A stretch of DNA of 64,000 bases from Clostridiales bacterium 1_7_47FAA (GTDB taxonomy: Bacteria; Bacillota; Clostridia; Lachnospirales; Lachnospiraceae). Shown here piece after piece: positions 1 through 9,016 of the stretch (the stretch's first letter is position 1; every line of letters begins with the position of its first letter). Both the position numbers and the translations under genes were made by a program. The stretch covers positions 92,606 to 156,605 of the forward strand of contig DS990260.1 in NCBI GenBank assembly GCA_000155435.1, written 5' to 3'. A model generated the notes under the pieces. It had not been told where the DNA came from, made no database searches, and saw nothing but the letters and a program-made list of their open reading frames with translations.

Positions 1-138
1 GCACCTAATGTCAGTTATGTCAATACCTCTTTGAACATTTTCACTAAGAAACCTCTTTTTAATTCCTTTTTATTGTCTGAAAATGCATTTAGAGGGCGCG
101 AATGATATTATAAACAGGAATCCTTGTGTTTCTGCATC
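1..138. other. Window edge, no gene seen
   Basis: No convincing coding frame or RNA gene is visible between the window start and the darA terminator. A TTGACA hexamer on the minus strand (18-23) could be the -35 of a promoter firing out of the window, but its -10 would lie outside. Confidence 0.4.
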
Positions 139-214
139 AAAAAAAGGCATCTGCAATTGATACGATATGCCCCTTGTCTGCAGGACAAGGGGCATATCGT
201 ATAGCGCAGATACC
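139..214 (-). terminator. Rho-independent terminator of darA
   Basis: On the minus strand a very long stem (GATATGCCCCTTGTC paired with its complement around a TGCA loop, extended by ATCTGC/GCAGAT) is followed by seven T residues (complement of 139-145). It lies downstream of darA and is the obvious end of that transcript. Confidence 0.85.
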
Positions 215-291
215 TCTTTCATACCGTTAAGTTTGTTTTTGGCAATTCATCTCACCACCTTAGAGGATGGGAGAAACCTTGCTAATTTTTG

Positions 292-624
292 TTAAATTTT
301 CTCGTACCGGTCCACATCAATTACAAAGATTGTGGCGCCGCCCACCTCCACGTTCATGGGCATGGTTGCGTAGTTCACCATGGTGGTGCCGGAAATATAT
401 GGCATATTCACCGTAAGCTTCTGGTGCTGCCCGCACTCCTGCTTAATGATATCAATCACTTCCTGTACCTTATCATCCTCCGCACCGATCATCAGTGTGG
501 TATTGCCCTTTTTCAGGAATCCACCGGTGGTGGACAACCTGGTTACGCTGTAGTGCTGTTGGGTTAACTGGCTTACTACGTCATCTTCGTTGTCGTTCCT
601 TACGATTGCATATACTAATTTCAT
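292..624 (-). CDS. darA: Cyclic di-AMP receptor, DarA/PII-like (YaaQ family)
   Basis: 110 residues, the usual length for this family of PII-like trimeric signal proteins that bind cyclic di-AMP in Firmicutes. The MKLVYAIV first strand, the glycine-rich loop TTGGFLKKGNTTL (residues 32-44) and the C-terminal strand GGATIFVIDVDRYE are the family hallmarks. The start is fixed by AAGGAGG eight bases upstream. It is followed by a strong terminator and so ends its transcript. The downstream effector of DarA is unknown in the family; the cytosolic signalling role is family knowledge and nothing nearby names a partner. Confidence 0.9.
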   Translation of the reverse strand: MKLVYAIVRNDNEDDVVSQLTQQHYSVTRLSTTGGFLKKGNTTLMIGAEDDKVQEVIDIIKQECGQHQKLTVNMPYISGTTMVNYATMPMNVEVGGATIFVIDVDRYEKI

Positions 625-697
625 AAGCTGAACCTCCTTAATTGATTGTCTATTAGGTCCAGTATATCATATTTTCCATAAAATAGGTGTTAATATT

Positions 698-2161
698 TTA
701 TGAATTAGCTGCCGGCTTTGTTCCCAGGGTTATCTGTATATCATGCTCCACGTAAGCGCCGTTGACCAGGGACTGGACGGTCAGGGTAATGGTGGATCCG
801 CCCTCGTAATACGTAAGCATCTGTTTTAATTCTTCCATGTTCGTAACAGACTGTCCGTCAAACTTAGTAATGATATCCTTTTCCTTTAAATCAGAGGATG
901 CGGCTGCCCCGCCTTCCACGATTTTATAGACATAGATGCCTACCGGCATGCCGAATTCCTGTGCCGCGGATGCGTCAATGTTGGTTCCCTGGATACCCAG
1001 ATACCCCTGGGCGCCCTCAGATACGGCCACGCGGGTCTTCTTGGTCATCAGGCTGTTTAAGATATCCTGCGCCTTGGAGATGGGGATTGCAAAGCCCATG
1101 CCCTCAACCTCCGTGGAAGCTGTCTTGGCCGCATTGATACCGATTACATTGCCGTTTAAGTCAATCAGGGCGCCGCCGCTGTTGCCTGGGTTGATGGCTG
1201 CATCGGTCTGGATGAAGGTCCTTGTGATTCCGCTGCCGTCCGTGATTTCCCTGTCAAGTGCGCTGACATAGCCGACAGTTACGGACTGCCCATATCCAAG
1301 TGCGTTTCCGATTGCCACCACCTGCTGGCCTACCTTTATGTTGTCGGAATCTCCCAGGGAAGCCACCTTAATCTTGCTCATGGTGTCGGACGGGATATCC
1401 TTTAACTGGACTGCGATGATTGCCAGGTCAGAGGCGGAATCCGTACCCTTGACAGCAGCGCTTACGTCGTTGTTGTCAACAAATGTAACCTTCAAATCCT
1501 GCGCCCCGTCAACCACATGATTGTTGGTGGCAATCAGCAGCTCCGTATCGCTCTGGTTGATGATGATGCCTGAACCGCTGCTCTGGGCCTGGTAGGTCTG
1601 TGGCATTCCGAAGAAGTCCCGCTGCTGAACGGTCATGGTATCATTGATGGCCACAATGGACGGCATCACTGTTTCCACGATTCCTGACACATCGGTGACC
1701 GCGGTCACCGTGGTCGCTCCCTGTCCGCCGTTCTGCGTGGTCACGGCGGGCGCCACCTGCTGGATCTGCGGCTGGACCTGTGCCTGGGCCTGGGCGCCTG
1801 CATTGCCGTACATGCCTGTCATCCTGGCTCCCAGATAATTAACGCCTGTCATCACCCCGCCGGATACGGCGCCGAACAGGACCGCCGCTGCCGTGATTCC
1901 GGCTGCCCGTTTCATCCACATGCCTTTCTTTGGTTCCCGGTTCCCGCCGCTGCCGCTGTTCCCGGACTGCTGTGAATACACATTGTATCCCTGCTGGCGG
2001 CTGCCTTCATGGGATGGATTGAATCCGCTGTTCCTGTTTCCCTGGCCCTCATCCATATTGGGGGTGGTCCAGTTAACGGTTGTCTCCGGTATGTTCCTTT
2101 CCGGTATGTTCCTCTCTGTGCTGTTATCTCCATTTAAATTCCTGTTTTCATTCCCGTACAT
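698..2161 (-). CDS. Membrane-anchored HtrA/DegP-like serine protease (S1C) with PDZ domain
   Basis: 487 residues. A cytosolic Asn/Gly/Ser-rich tail (1-78) precedes one transmembrane segment (about 84-105), then a trypsin-like domain with catalytic His215 (NNHVVDG), Asp245 (SDLAII) and Ser328 (GNSGG), and a C-terminal PDZ domain (about 385-480). It should act outside the membrane in degrading or refolding misfolded exported proteins. I start it at the ATG after AAAGGAGA; an upstream in-frame ATG would place that ribosome-binding site inside the gene. The N-terminal tail holds a 15-bp tandem repeat (2085-2114) giving ERNIP twice. Upstream are three ATTGTG repeats spaced 11 bp, suggesting control by a two-component regulator. 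Confidence 0.92.
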   Translation of the reverse strand: MYGNENRNLNGDNSTERNIPERNIPETTVNWTTPNMDEGQGNRNSGFNPSHEGSRQQGYNVYSQQSGNSGSGGNREPKKGMWMKRAAGITAAAVLFGAVSGGVMTGVNYLGARMTGMYGNAGAQAQAQVQPQIQQVAPAVTTQNGGQGATTVTAVTDVSGIVETVMPSIVAINDTMTVQQRDFFGMPQTYQAQSSGSGIIINQSDTELLIATNNHVVDGAQDLKVTFVDNNDVSAAVKGTDSASDLAIIAVQLKDIPSDTMSKIKVASLGDSDNIKVGQQVVAIGNALGYGQSVTVGYVSALDREITDGSGITRTFIQTDAAINPGNSGGALIDLNGNVIGINAAKTASTEVEGMGFAIPISKAQDILNSLMTKKTRVAVSEGAQGYLGIQGTNIDASAAQEFGMPVGIYVYKIVEGGAAASSDLKEKDIITKFDGQSVTNMEELKQMLTYYEGGSTITLTVQSLVNGAYVEHDIQITLGTKPAANS

Positions 2162-2253
2162 AAAAAAGTCTCCTTTCATACAATTCTCTATGTTTTGGAT
2201 ATTTCATCTATTTCCTTTTGACAGTTATAAATATACCCTTGATTTATGGTGGA

Positions 2254-2281
2254 ATTGTGAAGCGATTGTGGAGAAATTGTG
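2254..2281. promoter_or_regulatory. Three 11-bp phased direct repeats upstream of htrA
   Basis: ATTGTG occurs at 2254-2259, 2265-2270 and 2276-2281, exactly 11 bp apart (CACAAT on the htrA strand). The copy nearest htrA lies 18 bp before a TATATT candidate -10. Direct repeats of this period are typical of OmpR/PhoB-family response regulators; CssR/CssS controls htrA genes in Bacillus. The regulator here is inferred, not seen. Confidence 0.5.
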
Positions 2282-2424
2282 TTCGAAATATTATAGATTT
2301 ATAAACTGGAAATAAACGGATCCAGGGCAGGCGGGGCCGGACCGGACGATTCAGGCTGGACGGATTGACTGATTCCCGATATAATGGACATGATAATTTG
2401 CAGAGAGAAAGAACGAGGTATTCC

Positions 2425-3699
2425 ATGAGACTGACCGGAATCATAGCAGAATATAATCCCTTCCACAGCGGACATGAATTTCATATTAAAAAAGCAAAGG
2501 AACTGACAGACTCCGGCTTCTGCGTGGTTGTCATGAGCGGCGACTTTGTGCAGCGCGGGGAACCTGCGCTTTATAGCAAATATCTGCGGACCCGCATGGC
2601 CCTGTGCTGCGGCGCGGACCTGGTGGTGGAACTGCCCTCCGCCTTTGCCGTCAGCAGCGCTGAGGATTTTGCGGCCTGCGGCGTGTCCCTCCTTACTGCC
2701 CTTGGCGCCGTGGATACCATATGCTTTGGCAGTGAGGACGGGCAGGTCCGGCCAATCCTGACAGCCGCCTCCCTGCTGGCCGAGGAAAGCCCGGCCTTCT
2801 CCGGACTCCTGGACCAGGGGCTGAGACAGGGCTTAAGCTGGCCCCAGGCCAGGAACCATGCCCTGATCCAGATGGCAGGGACCGTGCCGGACTTTCCCCT
2901 GCAGCCTGAAAGCCTGGACCGTCTTCTTGGCTCCCCCAACAACCTGCTGGGGATTGAATACTGCAAAGCCATCATCCGCAGCAACAGCCACCTGAAGCCT
3001 GTGACCATCAAACGCATGGGCCAGGGCTACCACGACAGGGAACTGGACCAGGGCCAGGCTTCTGCGTCCGCCCTGAGGCGCCTGCTGACAGAAGGTAATG
3101 CACACACGGACCCGTTGTCCAGCCTTTCCTCCCGTCTCTCAGCCCATGTGCCCCCGGCTGTCCTGTCCATGTATGGTACGGAACCGGCCGTGGGGGTGAA
3201 TGACCTTTCAGGGCTGCTGAACTACACACTGCTTACCATGACCAGCCAGGAGATTGATTTTTCCTCTTATGCGGATGTGTCAAAGGAGATGGCTTCCAGG
3301 CTGAGGACGCGGCTTCTTGAATACGAAAACTGGGAAGGACGGATCCGTCAGCTCAAGACGCGCCAGTATACCTATACAAGGATCAGCCGCGCCCTGCTTC
3401 ACATCCTTTTAGGCATGACAGACCAGGATATGGCCCAATATAAAAGCGCAGGGTATGCACCCTACGCCCGTATACTCGGTTTTAAAAAGGATTCAGCAGG
3501 GCTGCTCTCCATGATAAAGAAGCAGTCCTCCATCCCGCTGATTACAAAGACGGCCGACGCCCCGCGCATCCTCACGGGCACCTCCCTCAGCATGCTGAAA
3601 AAGGATATCTATGCCACCCATATCCGCCAGGCCATCCTGGCCCACGCCTATGGGTACAGGTGCCGCAATGAATACACCCAGCCCGTATGCATCATCTAG
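2425..3699 (+). CDS. tmcAL: tRNA(Met) cytidine acetate ligase (YlbM/TmcAL family nucleotidyltransferase)
   Basis: 424 residues. The N-terminus GIIAEYNPFHSGH carries the nucleotidyltransferase HxGH signature (His14, His17), followed by VVMSGDFVQRGEPA, both diagnostic of TmcAL. In Bacillus the enzyme uses ATP and acetate to make N4-acetylcytidine at the wobble position of elongator tRNA-Met. The start is chosen at the ATG nine bases after GAGG, directly before the conserved motif; a longer frame opens at 2365 without support. Its stop codon lies in the first unit of a 12-bp tandem array shared with the convergent gene at 3732. Confidence 0.9.
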   Translation: MRLTGIIAEYNPFHSGHEFHIKKAKELTDSGFCVVVMSGDFVQRGEPALYSKYLRTRMALCCGADLVVELPSAFAVSSAEDFAACGVSLLTALGAVDTICFGSEDGQVRPILTAASLLAEESPAFSGLLDQGLRQGLSWPQARNHALIQMAGTVPDFPLQPESLDRLLGSPNNLLGIEYCKAIIRSNSHLKPVTIKRMGQGYHDRELDQGQASASALRRLLTEGNAHTDPLSSLSSRLSAHVPPAVLSMYGTEPAVGVNDLSGLLNYTLLTMTSQEIDFSSYADVSKEMASRLRTRLLEYENWEGRIRQLKTRQYTYTRISRALLHILLGMTDQDMAQYKSAGYAPYARILGFKKDSAGLLSMIKKQSSIPLITKTADAPRILTGTSLSMLKKDIYATHIRQAILAHAYGYRCRNEYTQPVCII

Positions 3700-3747
3700 T
3701 GCATCATTTAATGCATCATCTGGTGCATCCTCTAATGCTCCATCCAA
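3688..3747. repeat. Five 12-bp tandem repeats across two convergent stop codons
   Basis: Five consecutive 12-bp units related to TGCATCATCTAG (3688, 3700, 3712, 3724, 3736). The first unit ends with the TAG stop of tmcAL; the fourth and fifth contain the stop and last codons of the convergent methyltransferase gene. No terminator hairpin is visible between the two genes. Confidence 0.85.
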
Positions 3748-4940
3748 AGTTCCGGAGCCAGCAGCTTCACAATGGCAGGCGTCACCCCCAGGAACCCAAG
3801 CAGTTCTTTTAGCTGTCCTTCATTCCCGGCCTTCTTCCCCTGGCGGATGCCCCTGATAAGGATATTCTTAGGCGTGTGTTCCATATCGATGAATTCCAGT
3901 ATCTGGGTCCTGTATCCGCAGCGTTCCAGCACCTGCGCACGTATGGCGTCCGTGTACAGGGCCGCCATCCTTTCTTTAATCAGTCCATACTGCAGTACCG
4001 GCTTCTGTATGTCACAGCTTATCTGCTTTGCCAGTTCATGCTGGCAGCAGGGCACGGACAGGATTACCTTCGCACCCCAGTTCACTGCCTTTGCCAACGC
4101 ATGGTCAGTGGCCGTGTCACAGGCGTGCAGGGTCACCACCATATCCACATGGTCCACGCCCTCATAGGAAGCGATATCCCCGTGATAGAAATCCAGCCTG
4201 TCATATCCGTACTGCCTGGCAAGACGGTTGCAGTGGTCTATCACATCCTGCTTCAGGTCCAGCCCGATGATGCGCACCGGGTATTCCTTCAGCACCTTCA
4301 GGTAATAGTACATGGCAAAGGTAAGATAGGACTTGCCGCATCCAAAGTCAATGATGGTTGTCTCCTCTTCCTGGTTTAAATTGGGGAGGATGTCCTCAAT
4401 GAACTCCAGGAAACGGTTAATCTGGCGGTACTTATCATACCGGCTGTTAACAATCTTCCCTTCCCTTGTCATGACCCCCAGGTCCACCAGGAACGGGACG
4501 GCACAGCCCTCCTTAAGGATATAGCGTTTCTGACGGTTATGGGACATAAGCCCGGATGCAGGCTGTATACGGGCGGGCTGGGCCTCCGCTCCCCCGCTGT
4601 ACGCCTTCCTCTTTACCTTGACCGTGACCTTTCCCTTCCTGCTCACAAGAATCAGCCCGGTCCCATGGCCTGACACAATCTCTGCCTGCCTGAAGCTTCC
4701 GTCCAGCAGTTCCCTGATATAGGACAGGGCCTCCTCCCTGGACAGGTTGCGGTGGAATGCCTGTCTGCCCACCTGCTCCTCTGCCTGGAACACCAGGCTG
4801 CCTTTCATGAGCAGCGGACGCAGCCTGGATTTGGCAATCCGTTCCCGGTCCACCGGGTTGCTGAAAAGTATCCGCTCCAGGGCCTCGTCCAGGAACAGGT
4901 CCAAAGCCTGTCCTAATTCCCTGCATTCTTCCTGATCCAT
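3732..4940 (-). CDS. Class I SAM-dependent methyltransferase (Methyltransf_32-like)
   Basis: 402 residues. The N-terminal 130 residues are not recognised. The C-terminal half is a Rossmann methyltransferase: motif I IIDFGCGKSYL (196-206), GLDLKQDVI (226-234), LHACDTATD (271-279) and the VPCCQHE motif (296-302), which is typical of the PF13679 family. The substrate is unknown; RNA or a small molecule are both possible. The start follows AGGAG with 7-base spacing. It is the last gene of a minus-strand run beginning at the HAD and phosphatase genes, 10 bases after the former. Its stop codon lies in the 12-bp repeat array. Confidence 0.8.
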   Translation of the reverse strand: MDQEECRELGQALDLFLDEALERILFSNPVDRERIAKSRLRPLLMKGSLVFQAEEQVGRQAFHRNLSREEALSYIRELLDGSFRQAEIVSGHGTGLILVSRKGKVTVKVKRKAYSGGAEAQPARIQPASGLMSHNRQKRYILKEGCAVPFLVDLGVMTREGKIVNSRYDKYRQINRFLEFIEDILPNLNQEEETTIIDFGCGKSYLTFAMYYYLKVLKEYPVRIIGLDLKQDVIDHCNRLARQYGYDRLDFYHGDIASYEGVDHVDMVVTLHACDTATDHALAKAVNWGAKVILSVPCCQHELAKQISCDIQKPVLQYGLIKERMAALYTDAIRAQVLERCGYRTQILEFIDMEHTPKNILIRGIRQGKKAGNEGQLKELLGFLGVTPAIVKLLAPELWMEH

Positions 4941-4950
4941 ATATCCACTC

Positions 4951-5586
4951 CTAACCTAACATCTGCCTTGCGGTTCCGGGCAGCTGTTCCATTGATTCAA
5001 TGATGCCTTTTGGCGCATCCGCGGTGCCATAGCCATATGCGGCATGGACAAAGGGAACCCCTGCCATGGCTGCCGCTTCCTGGTCCATGGACGTATCCCC
5101 CACATAGATACACTTATCCAGATGGTTCCTCTGGACCACCATCCGTATATTGTCGCCCTTGGGCAGGCCCGTATTGCCGAAGCATTCCGTATCCCTTATG
5201 TATTCCCCAAGGCCGCAGCTTTTAAGAAGCACCTCAATATAACCGCACTGGCAGTTGCTTACAATGAACAGTTCATAGTCCCGGGCCAGCCGGATGATTG
5301 TCTCCTTTACCCCCGGATACAAGATTCCGGGATGTGTCTCAAGATACCGGTTCTCGTACTCCATGCACTCTTTCATGAACCTGGTCCGTTCCTCATGGGA
5401 AAAGGAAGGGAAGAAAGCCCGGCCCAGCTCATCCATGGTCTTTCCCATGTTATTATTCATGTCCTCTACCGTTATGGTCACATCCAGTCCCGGATGCATG
5501 GACAATACCTCATTCCAGGAATCCACCACCTGGACCGCCGCATCCCACAGTGTCCCATCCACATCAAATATGATACCCTTTTTCAT
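4951..5586 (-). CDS. HAD-superfamily hydrolase, phosphoglycolate phosphatase-like
   Basis: 211 residues. The catalytic motif FDVDGTLWD places the nucleophile at Asp8 and the acid/base at Asp10; the second motif IVSNCQCGY and the distal YVGDTSMDQEAAAMAG acidic motif complete a HAD fold with an alpha-helical cap. Such enzymes dephosphorylate small metabolites (2-phosphoglycolate, pyrophosphate or sugar phosphates); the sequence does not decide which. GAGGGGCAGG precedes the ATG. It lies between the methyltransferase and a histidine phosphatase on the same strand with short gaps, so co-transcription is likely. Confidence 0.82.
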   Translation of the reverse strand: MKKGIIFDVDGTLWDAAVQVVDSWNEVLSMHPGLDVTITVEDMNNNMGKTMDELGRAFFPSFSHEERTRFMKECMEYENRYLETHPGILYPGVKETIIRLARDYELFIVSNCQCGYIEVLLKSCGLGEYIRDTECFGNTGLPKGDNIRMVVQRNHLDKCIYVGDTSMDQEAAAMAGVPFVHAAYGYGTADAPKGIIESMEQLPGTARQMLG

Positions 5587-5610
5587 TCCTGCCCCTCTCT
5601 CATCACAGCA

Positions 5611-6252
5611 TTAATTTTCAGTACCCACCCATGCCCTTCTGAGAAGGTCGGGGCAGGCTTCCAAATGCGCGTAATCATTAAACCGTTCCAGTAAAAAACG
5701 GCTGTTCTCCTCATCCCAGTCCAGCTGGGTTATACTGCAGTTCTCAAGGCTGGCGCCCAGAATCCTCCACCTAGCCATGGGTATGCCCAGGTAATGGGCA
5801 ACCATGGAGCGGATGACGCCGCCGTGGGTCACCACGGCAATCCTGTCGTATCCGCTGTGGACCATTTCCATAAAAACAGGTTCTGCCCGGCGCACCACAT
5901 CCGCAGCGCATTCGCCGCCCGGGTACGGCAGGTCCTCCTCCATCCGGCCCTGCTGCGCCTTAAAGTCCTTATAGGCCGCTGCAATTTCCTCATCTGACAT
6001 TCCTTCCATGTCCCCAAAGGAAATCTCTCCCAGTTCAGGCCGGATAAAATGCTCCACATTCCAATACAGATTGGCTGCCTGGGCTGTTTCCACCGCCCGC
6101 AGGAGACTGCTGGAATACACTGCCTGTATCTTTTCACGAAACAGGCGTTCTCCTAAGAGAGACGCCTGCCTGTATCCTTCTTCACTTAAATCCACGTCCA
6201 CATTGCAGAGCCTGCTGCACTGGCGTCCGTGGCGGATCAGATAAAGCTTCAT
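5611..6252 (-). CDS. Histidine phosphatase (phosphoglycerate mutase-like)
   Basis: 213 residues. LIRHGRQ at residues 5-11 supplies the phospho-accepting His8, and VVTHGGVIRSM about residue 140 the second catalytic His. The family includes cofactor-dependent phosphoglycerate mutases, CobC-like phosphatases and broad-specificity sugar phosphatases; this short form without mutase-specific insertions is more likely a phosphatase. GGAGGAGG precedes the ATG. It is 24 bases upstream of the HAD phosphatase gene, and 58 bases follow the DUF711 gene, so all may share a transcript. Confidence 0.82.
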   Translation of the reverse strand: MKLYLIRHGRQCSRLCNVDVDLSEEGYRQASLLGERLFREKIQAVYSSSLLRAVETAQAANLYWNVEHFIRPELGEISFGDMEGMSDEEIAAAYKDFKAQQGRMEEDLPYPGGECAADVVRRAEPVFMEMVHSGYDRIAVVTHGGVIRSMVAHYLGIPMARWRILGASLENCSITQLDWDEENSRFLLERFNDYAHLEACPDLLRRAWVGTEN

Positions 6253-6310
6253 CCATCCTCCTCCGGTTCCAACACGCCGTAAGACCGGTTGAAACCTTCC
6301 TTCCCATCCC

Positions 6311-7675
6311 TTAGTTCTTGAAGCTGTGGATCGGCGCAGGAATCCTTCCGCCTCTTGTCACGAACTTCTCACAGGAAAATGTATTCACAGGGATAATGGG
6401 CGCGTATCCCAAAAGTCCGCCAAATTCCGCCGAATCGCCCACCTTCTTGCCGATGACCGGAATCAGGCGGACCGCGGTGGTCTTCTGGTTAATCATTCCG
6501 ATTGCCGCTTCATCCGCAATGATGCCCGCAATGGTGGTGGAAGGCGTATCCCCGGGAATGGCAATCATATCCAGCCCAACGGAGCAGACGCAGGTCATGG
6601 CTTCCAGCTTCTCGATGGTCAGCGCGCCAAGGCTTACCGCATCAATCATCCCCTGGTCCTCACTGACCGGGATGAAAGCGCCGCTAAGCCCTCCCACATA
6701 GGAGGAGGCCATGACGCCGCCCTTCTTGACCTGGTCGTTGAGCATGGCAAGGGCTGCCGTTGTTCCCGGCGCGCCTACGCGCTCCAGGCCGATTTCCTCC
6801 AGTATCTCGGCCACGCTGTCCCCAACCGAAGGAGTGGGGGCTAGGGAAAGGTCGATGATGCCAAATGGGATTCCCATACGCCTGGATGCTTCCTGGGCAA
6901 CAAGCTGGCCCACACGGGTAATCTTAAACGCGGTCTTCTTGATGGTTTCACAGAGCACCTCGAAGTTTGCCCCCCTCACCTTCTCCAGGGCCACCTTCAC
7001 AACGCCCGGGCCGCTGACCCCTACGTTGATGATGGCATCCGCCTCCGTGACGCCGTGGAACGCGCCGGCCATGAATGGATTGTCGTCCGGCGCATTGCAG
7101 AACACCACCAGCTTTGCACAGCCCAGGGAGTCGTTATCCCTGGTGGCCTCTGCCGTCTCCTTTACAATCCTTCCCATCAGCTCCACCGCATCCATGTTAA
7201 GGCCTGTCTTGGTGGAACCTACATTGATGGAACTGCAGATACGCTCGGTCTGTGCCAGCGCCTGGGGAATGGAAAGAATCAGGTTCTTATCCGCAGCCGT
7301 CATCCCCTTGCTTACAAGGGCAGAATAACCGCCGATGAAGTTCACGCCTACTTCCTTCGCAGCCTTGTCCAGGGTCTTTGCAATGGTCACAAAATCTTCC
7401 GGTGACTTGCAGGCAGCGCCGCCCACCAGGGAGATAGGTGTCACGGAAATACGTTTATTGACAATGGGAATCCCGAAATCGCGCTCAATATCCCGGCCCG
7501 TGGCCACCAGGTTGCTGGCAAGGGTGGTGATTTTATTATAAATCTTATCATTGAGGGCGTCCAGATTGCTGTCCACACAGTCCAGGAGGCTGATGCCCAG
7601 GGTGATGGTACGCACATCCAGTTTCTCATGCTCAATCATATTATTGGTTTCATTTACTTCATATATATTAATCAT
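6311..7675 (-). CDS. DUF711 (UPF0210, 'PFL family') protein
   Basis: 454 residues, full length for the UPF0210/DUF711 family, a conserved protein found with an ACT-domain partner in many Firmicutes. Recognised from [40 protein letters not shown] and the C-terminal [16 protein letters not shown]. The biochemical role is not established; structural links to glycyl-radical enzymes have been suggested, but no glycyl-radical motif is seen here. It lies 32 bases after the ACT gene on the same strand, which is the standard arrangement and suggests a two-component function in which the ACT protein senses a small ligand. Confidence 0.88.
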   Translation of the reverse strand: MINIYEVNETNNMIEHEKLDVRTITLGISLLDCVDSNLDALNDKIYNKITTLASNLVATGRDIERDFGIPIVNKRISVTPISLVGGAACKSPEDFVTIAKTLDKAAKEVGVNFIGGYSALVSKGMTAADKNLILSIPQALAQTERICSSINVGSTKTGLNMDAVELMGRIVKETAEATRDNDSLGCAKLVVFCNAPDDNPFMAGAFHGVTEADAIINVGVSGPGVVKVALEKVRGANFEVLCETIKKTAFKITRVGQLVAQEASRRMGIPFGIIDLSLAPTPSVGDSVAEILEEIGLERVGAPGTTAALAMLNDQVKKGGVMASSYVGGLSGAFIPVSEDQGMIDAVSLGALTIEKLEAMTCVCSVGLDMIAIPGDTPSTTIAGIIADEAAIGMINQKTTAVRLIPVIGKKVGDSAEFGGLLGYAPIIPVNTFSCEKFVTRGGRIPAPIHSFKN

Positions 7676-7707
7676 GTCCGCTTGTCCCTTTCTTATGTGG
7701 TGCTGTA

Positions 7708-7980
7708 TTAGATTCTGTGCATCTTGATGAAGATATCCTCGCGCTGGATTTTAACCCTTACGCCGATTTCCTCTCCTGCCTGCTCCAGTTCTTCCGACAC
7801 CTGTCCAAAGGACTTAGTCATGCTGCTGACATCCACAATCATCATCATATTGAAATATCCCTGTACGATGGTCTGGGAAATATCCAGGATGTTAATCTGG
7901 TTCTCAGCCAGATATGTACATACTTTTGCGATGATTCCTACTGTGTCTTTTCCTACTACAGTGATAATTGCTTTGCTCAT
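7708..7980 (-). CDS. ACT-domain protein (UPF0237)
   Basis: 90 residues forming one ACT domain: [18 protein letters not shown] at the N-terminus and [10 protein letters not shown] in the core. ACT domains bind amino acids or other small ligands and regulate partner proteins. The start is set at the ATG 7 bases after GGAG; an in-frame extension to 8052 lacks a ribosome-binding site. It is the first gene of a two-gene unit with the DUF711 protein, and conserved pairing suggests it is that protein's regulatory subunit. Confidence 0.88.
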   Translation of the reverse strand: MSKAIITVVGKDTVGIIAKVCTYLAENQINILDISQTIVQGYFNMMMIVDVSSMTKSFGQVSEELEQAGEEIGVRVKIQREDIFIKMHRI

Positions 7981-8123
7981 TTTCATTCTCCTCATACCAT
8001 TGTTTTCCCGGAAATACATGGGTGTAAATTTATCTTTCGTACATTGTAGCATATGTTCCCCAAAATGTCTGCATTGGTTTTGAGATTTTTTATTTTAAAA
8101 CACTGACCTTAAAACACAGCCAT

Positions 8124-8155
8124 AAAAATACCGGCCAGGTATATTACCCGGCCGA
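8124..8155 (-). terminator. Terminator after MBL-fold gene
   Basis: Minus-strand hairpin CGGCCGGGTA / TACCTGGCCGG followed by TATTTTTAT, directly downstream of the gene at 8188-8985. Confidence 0.75.
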
Positions 8156-8187
8156 TATGATTAAAACATATCTTATCCTTCATCCTT

Positions 8188-8985
8188 TTACAGATACACG
8201 ACCTCGCTCATACAGTCCCTGCCAGCTACCGATATGGAAAAATCAGAAGCCCCGTAAGGACAGTCGCCCTCGTCAATCTCAAGCCTTACTGTTTCATAGG
8301 CCAGTTCCTCGTAGTTGTTCTCCTTGCTGAGATGGCCCAGGAATATCTTCTTAAGCTTGTCGTGCAGCACGCAGTTTAACAGCCTGCCTGCATTTTCATT
8401 GGACAGGTGGCCGTGGTCGCCCAGGATCCTGCGCTTCAGGTAATATGGATAAGGACCTGTCTCCAGCATGCGGACATCATGGTTGGATTCCAGCAAAAGC
8501 GCATCCAGCCCCTGCAGGTTGTCAATTATGTACTGGTCAAAATGACCCATATCCGTGGCAACCGCAACTGACTTGCTGCCGCATCTTACCCTGTATGCAA
8601 CCGGGTTGGCGGCGTCATGGTCAATGCTGAAGGGCTTCACATGCAGGTCGCCCAGCATGAAATCCACGTCCGGGCAGACAGGCGTAAGCAGTTCCCTGTC
8701 AAACTCCCCAAGACTGCTTGAGCATGCAATCTCATCCAATGTCTCCCTGGTCCCGTAAACCGGGATATGGTACTTCCTGGATAATACGCCCAGTCCCTTA
8801 ATATGGTCTGAATGTTCGTGGGTAATCAGGATACCGCTCATATCATTCCCGGTCAGCCCGATTTCATTGAGGCCCTGCTGAATCCGCTTGTTACTGATAC
8901 CCGCGTCCACCAGGATATGTGTGTCATCGGAACCTATGTAAATACAGTTCCCGCTGCTTCCGCTTGCAATGCTTACCATTCTCAT
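8188..8985 (-). CDS. MBL-fold metallo-hydrolase, YycJ/WalJ type
   Basis: 265 residues. The metal-binding motif THEHSDH (residues 55-61) and DAGIS near residue 28 identify the metallo-beta-lactamase fold; the start SIASGSSGNC is typical of the YycJ/WalJ branch, linked in Bacillus to DNA repair and cell-wall stress as a likely nuclease. Only family assignment supports that here, since the walRK locus is not in the window. GAGGACT precedes the ATG region. It is the last gene of a polA-coaE-MBL run with gaps of about 30-40 bases, ending in a clear terminator. Confidence 0.88.
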   Translation of the reverse strand: MRMVSIASGSSGNCIYIGSDDTHILVDAGISNKRIQQGLNEIGLTGNDMSGILITHEHSDHIKGLGVLSRKYHIPVYGTRETLDEIACSSSLGEFDRELLTPVCPDVDFMLGDLHVKPFSIDHDAANPVAYRVRCGSKSVAVATDMGHFDQYIIDNLQGLDALLLESNHDVRMLETGPYPYYLKRRILGDHGHLSNENAGRLLNCVLHDKLKKIFLGHLSKENNYEELAYETVRLEIDEGDCPYGASDFSISVAGRDCMSEVVYL

Positions 8986-9016
8986 GTCTGTACAGTCCTC
9001 TTCCTAATTAGTCCTC

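Noticed and set aside
3688-3747. CRISPR-like repetition
   Set aside because: Units are contiguous 12-bp repeats without spacers; no cas genes are present. The arrays at 20109 and 54564 were rejected as CRISPR for the same reason.
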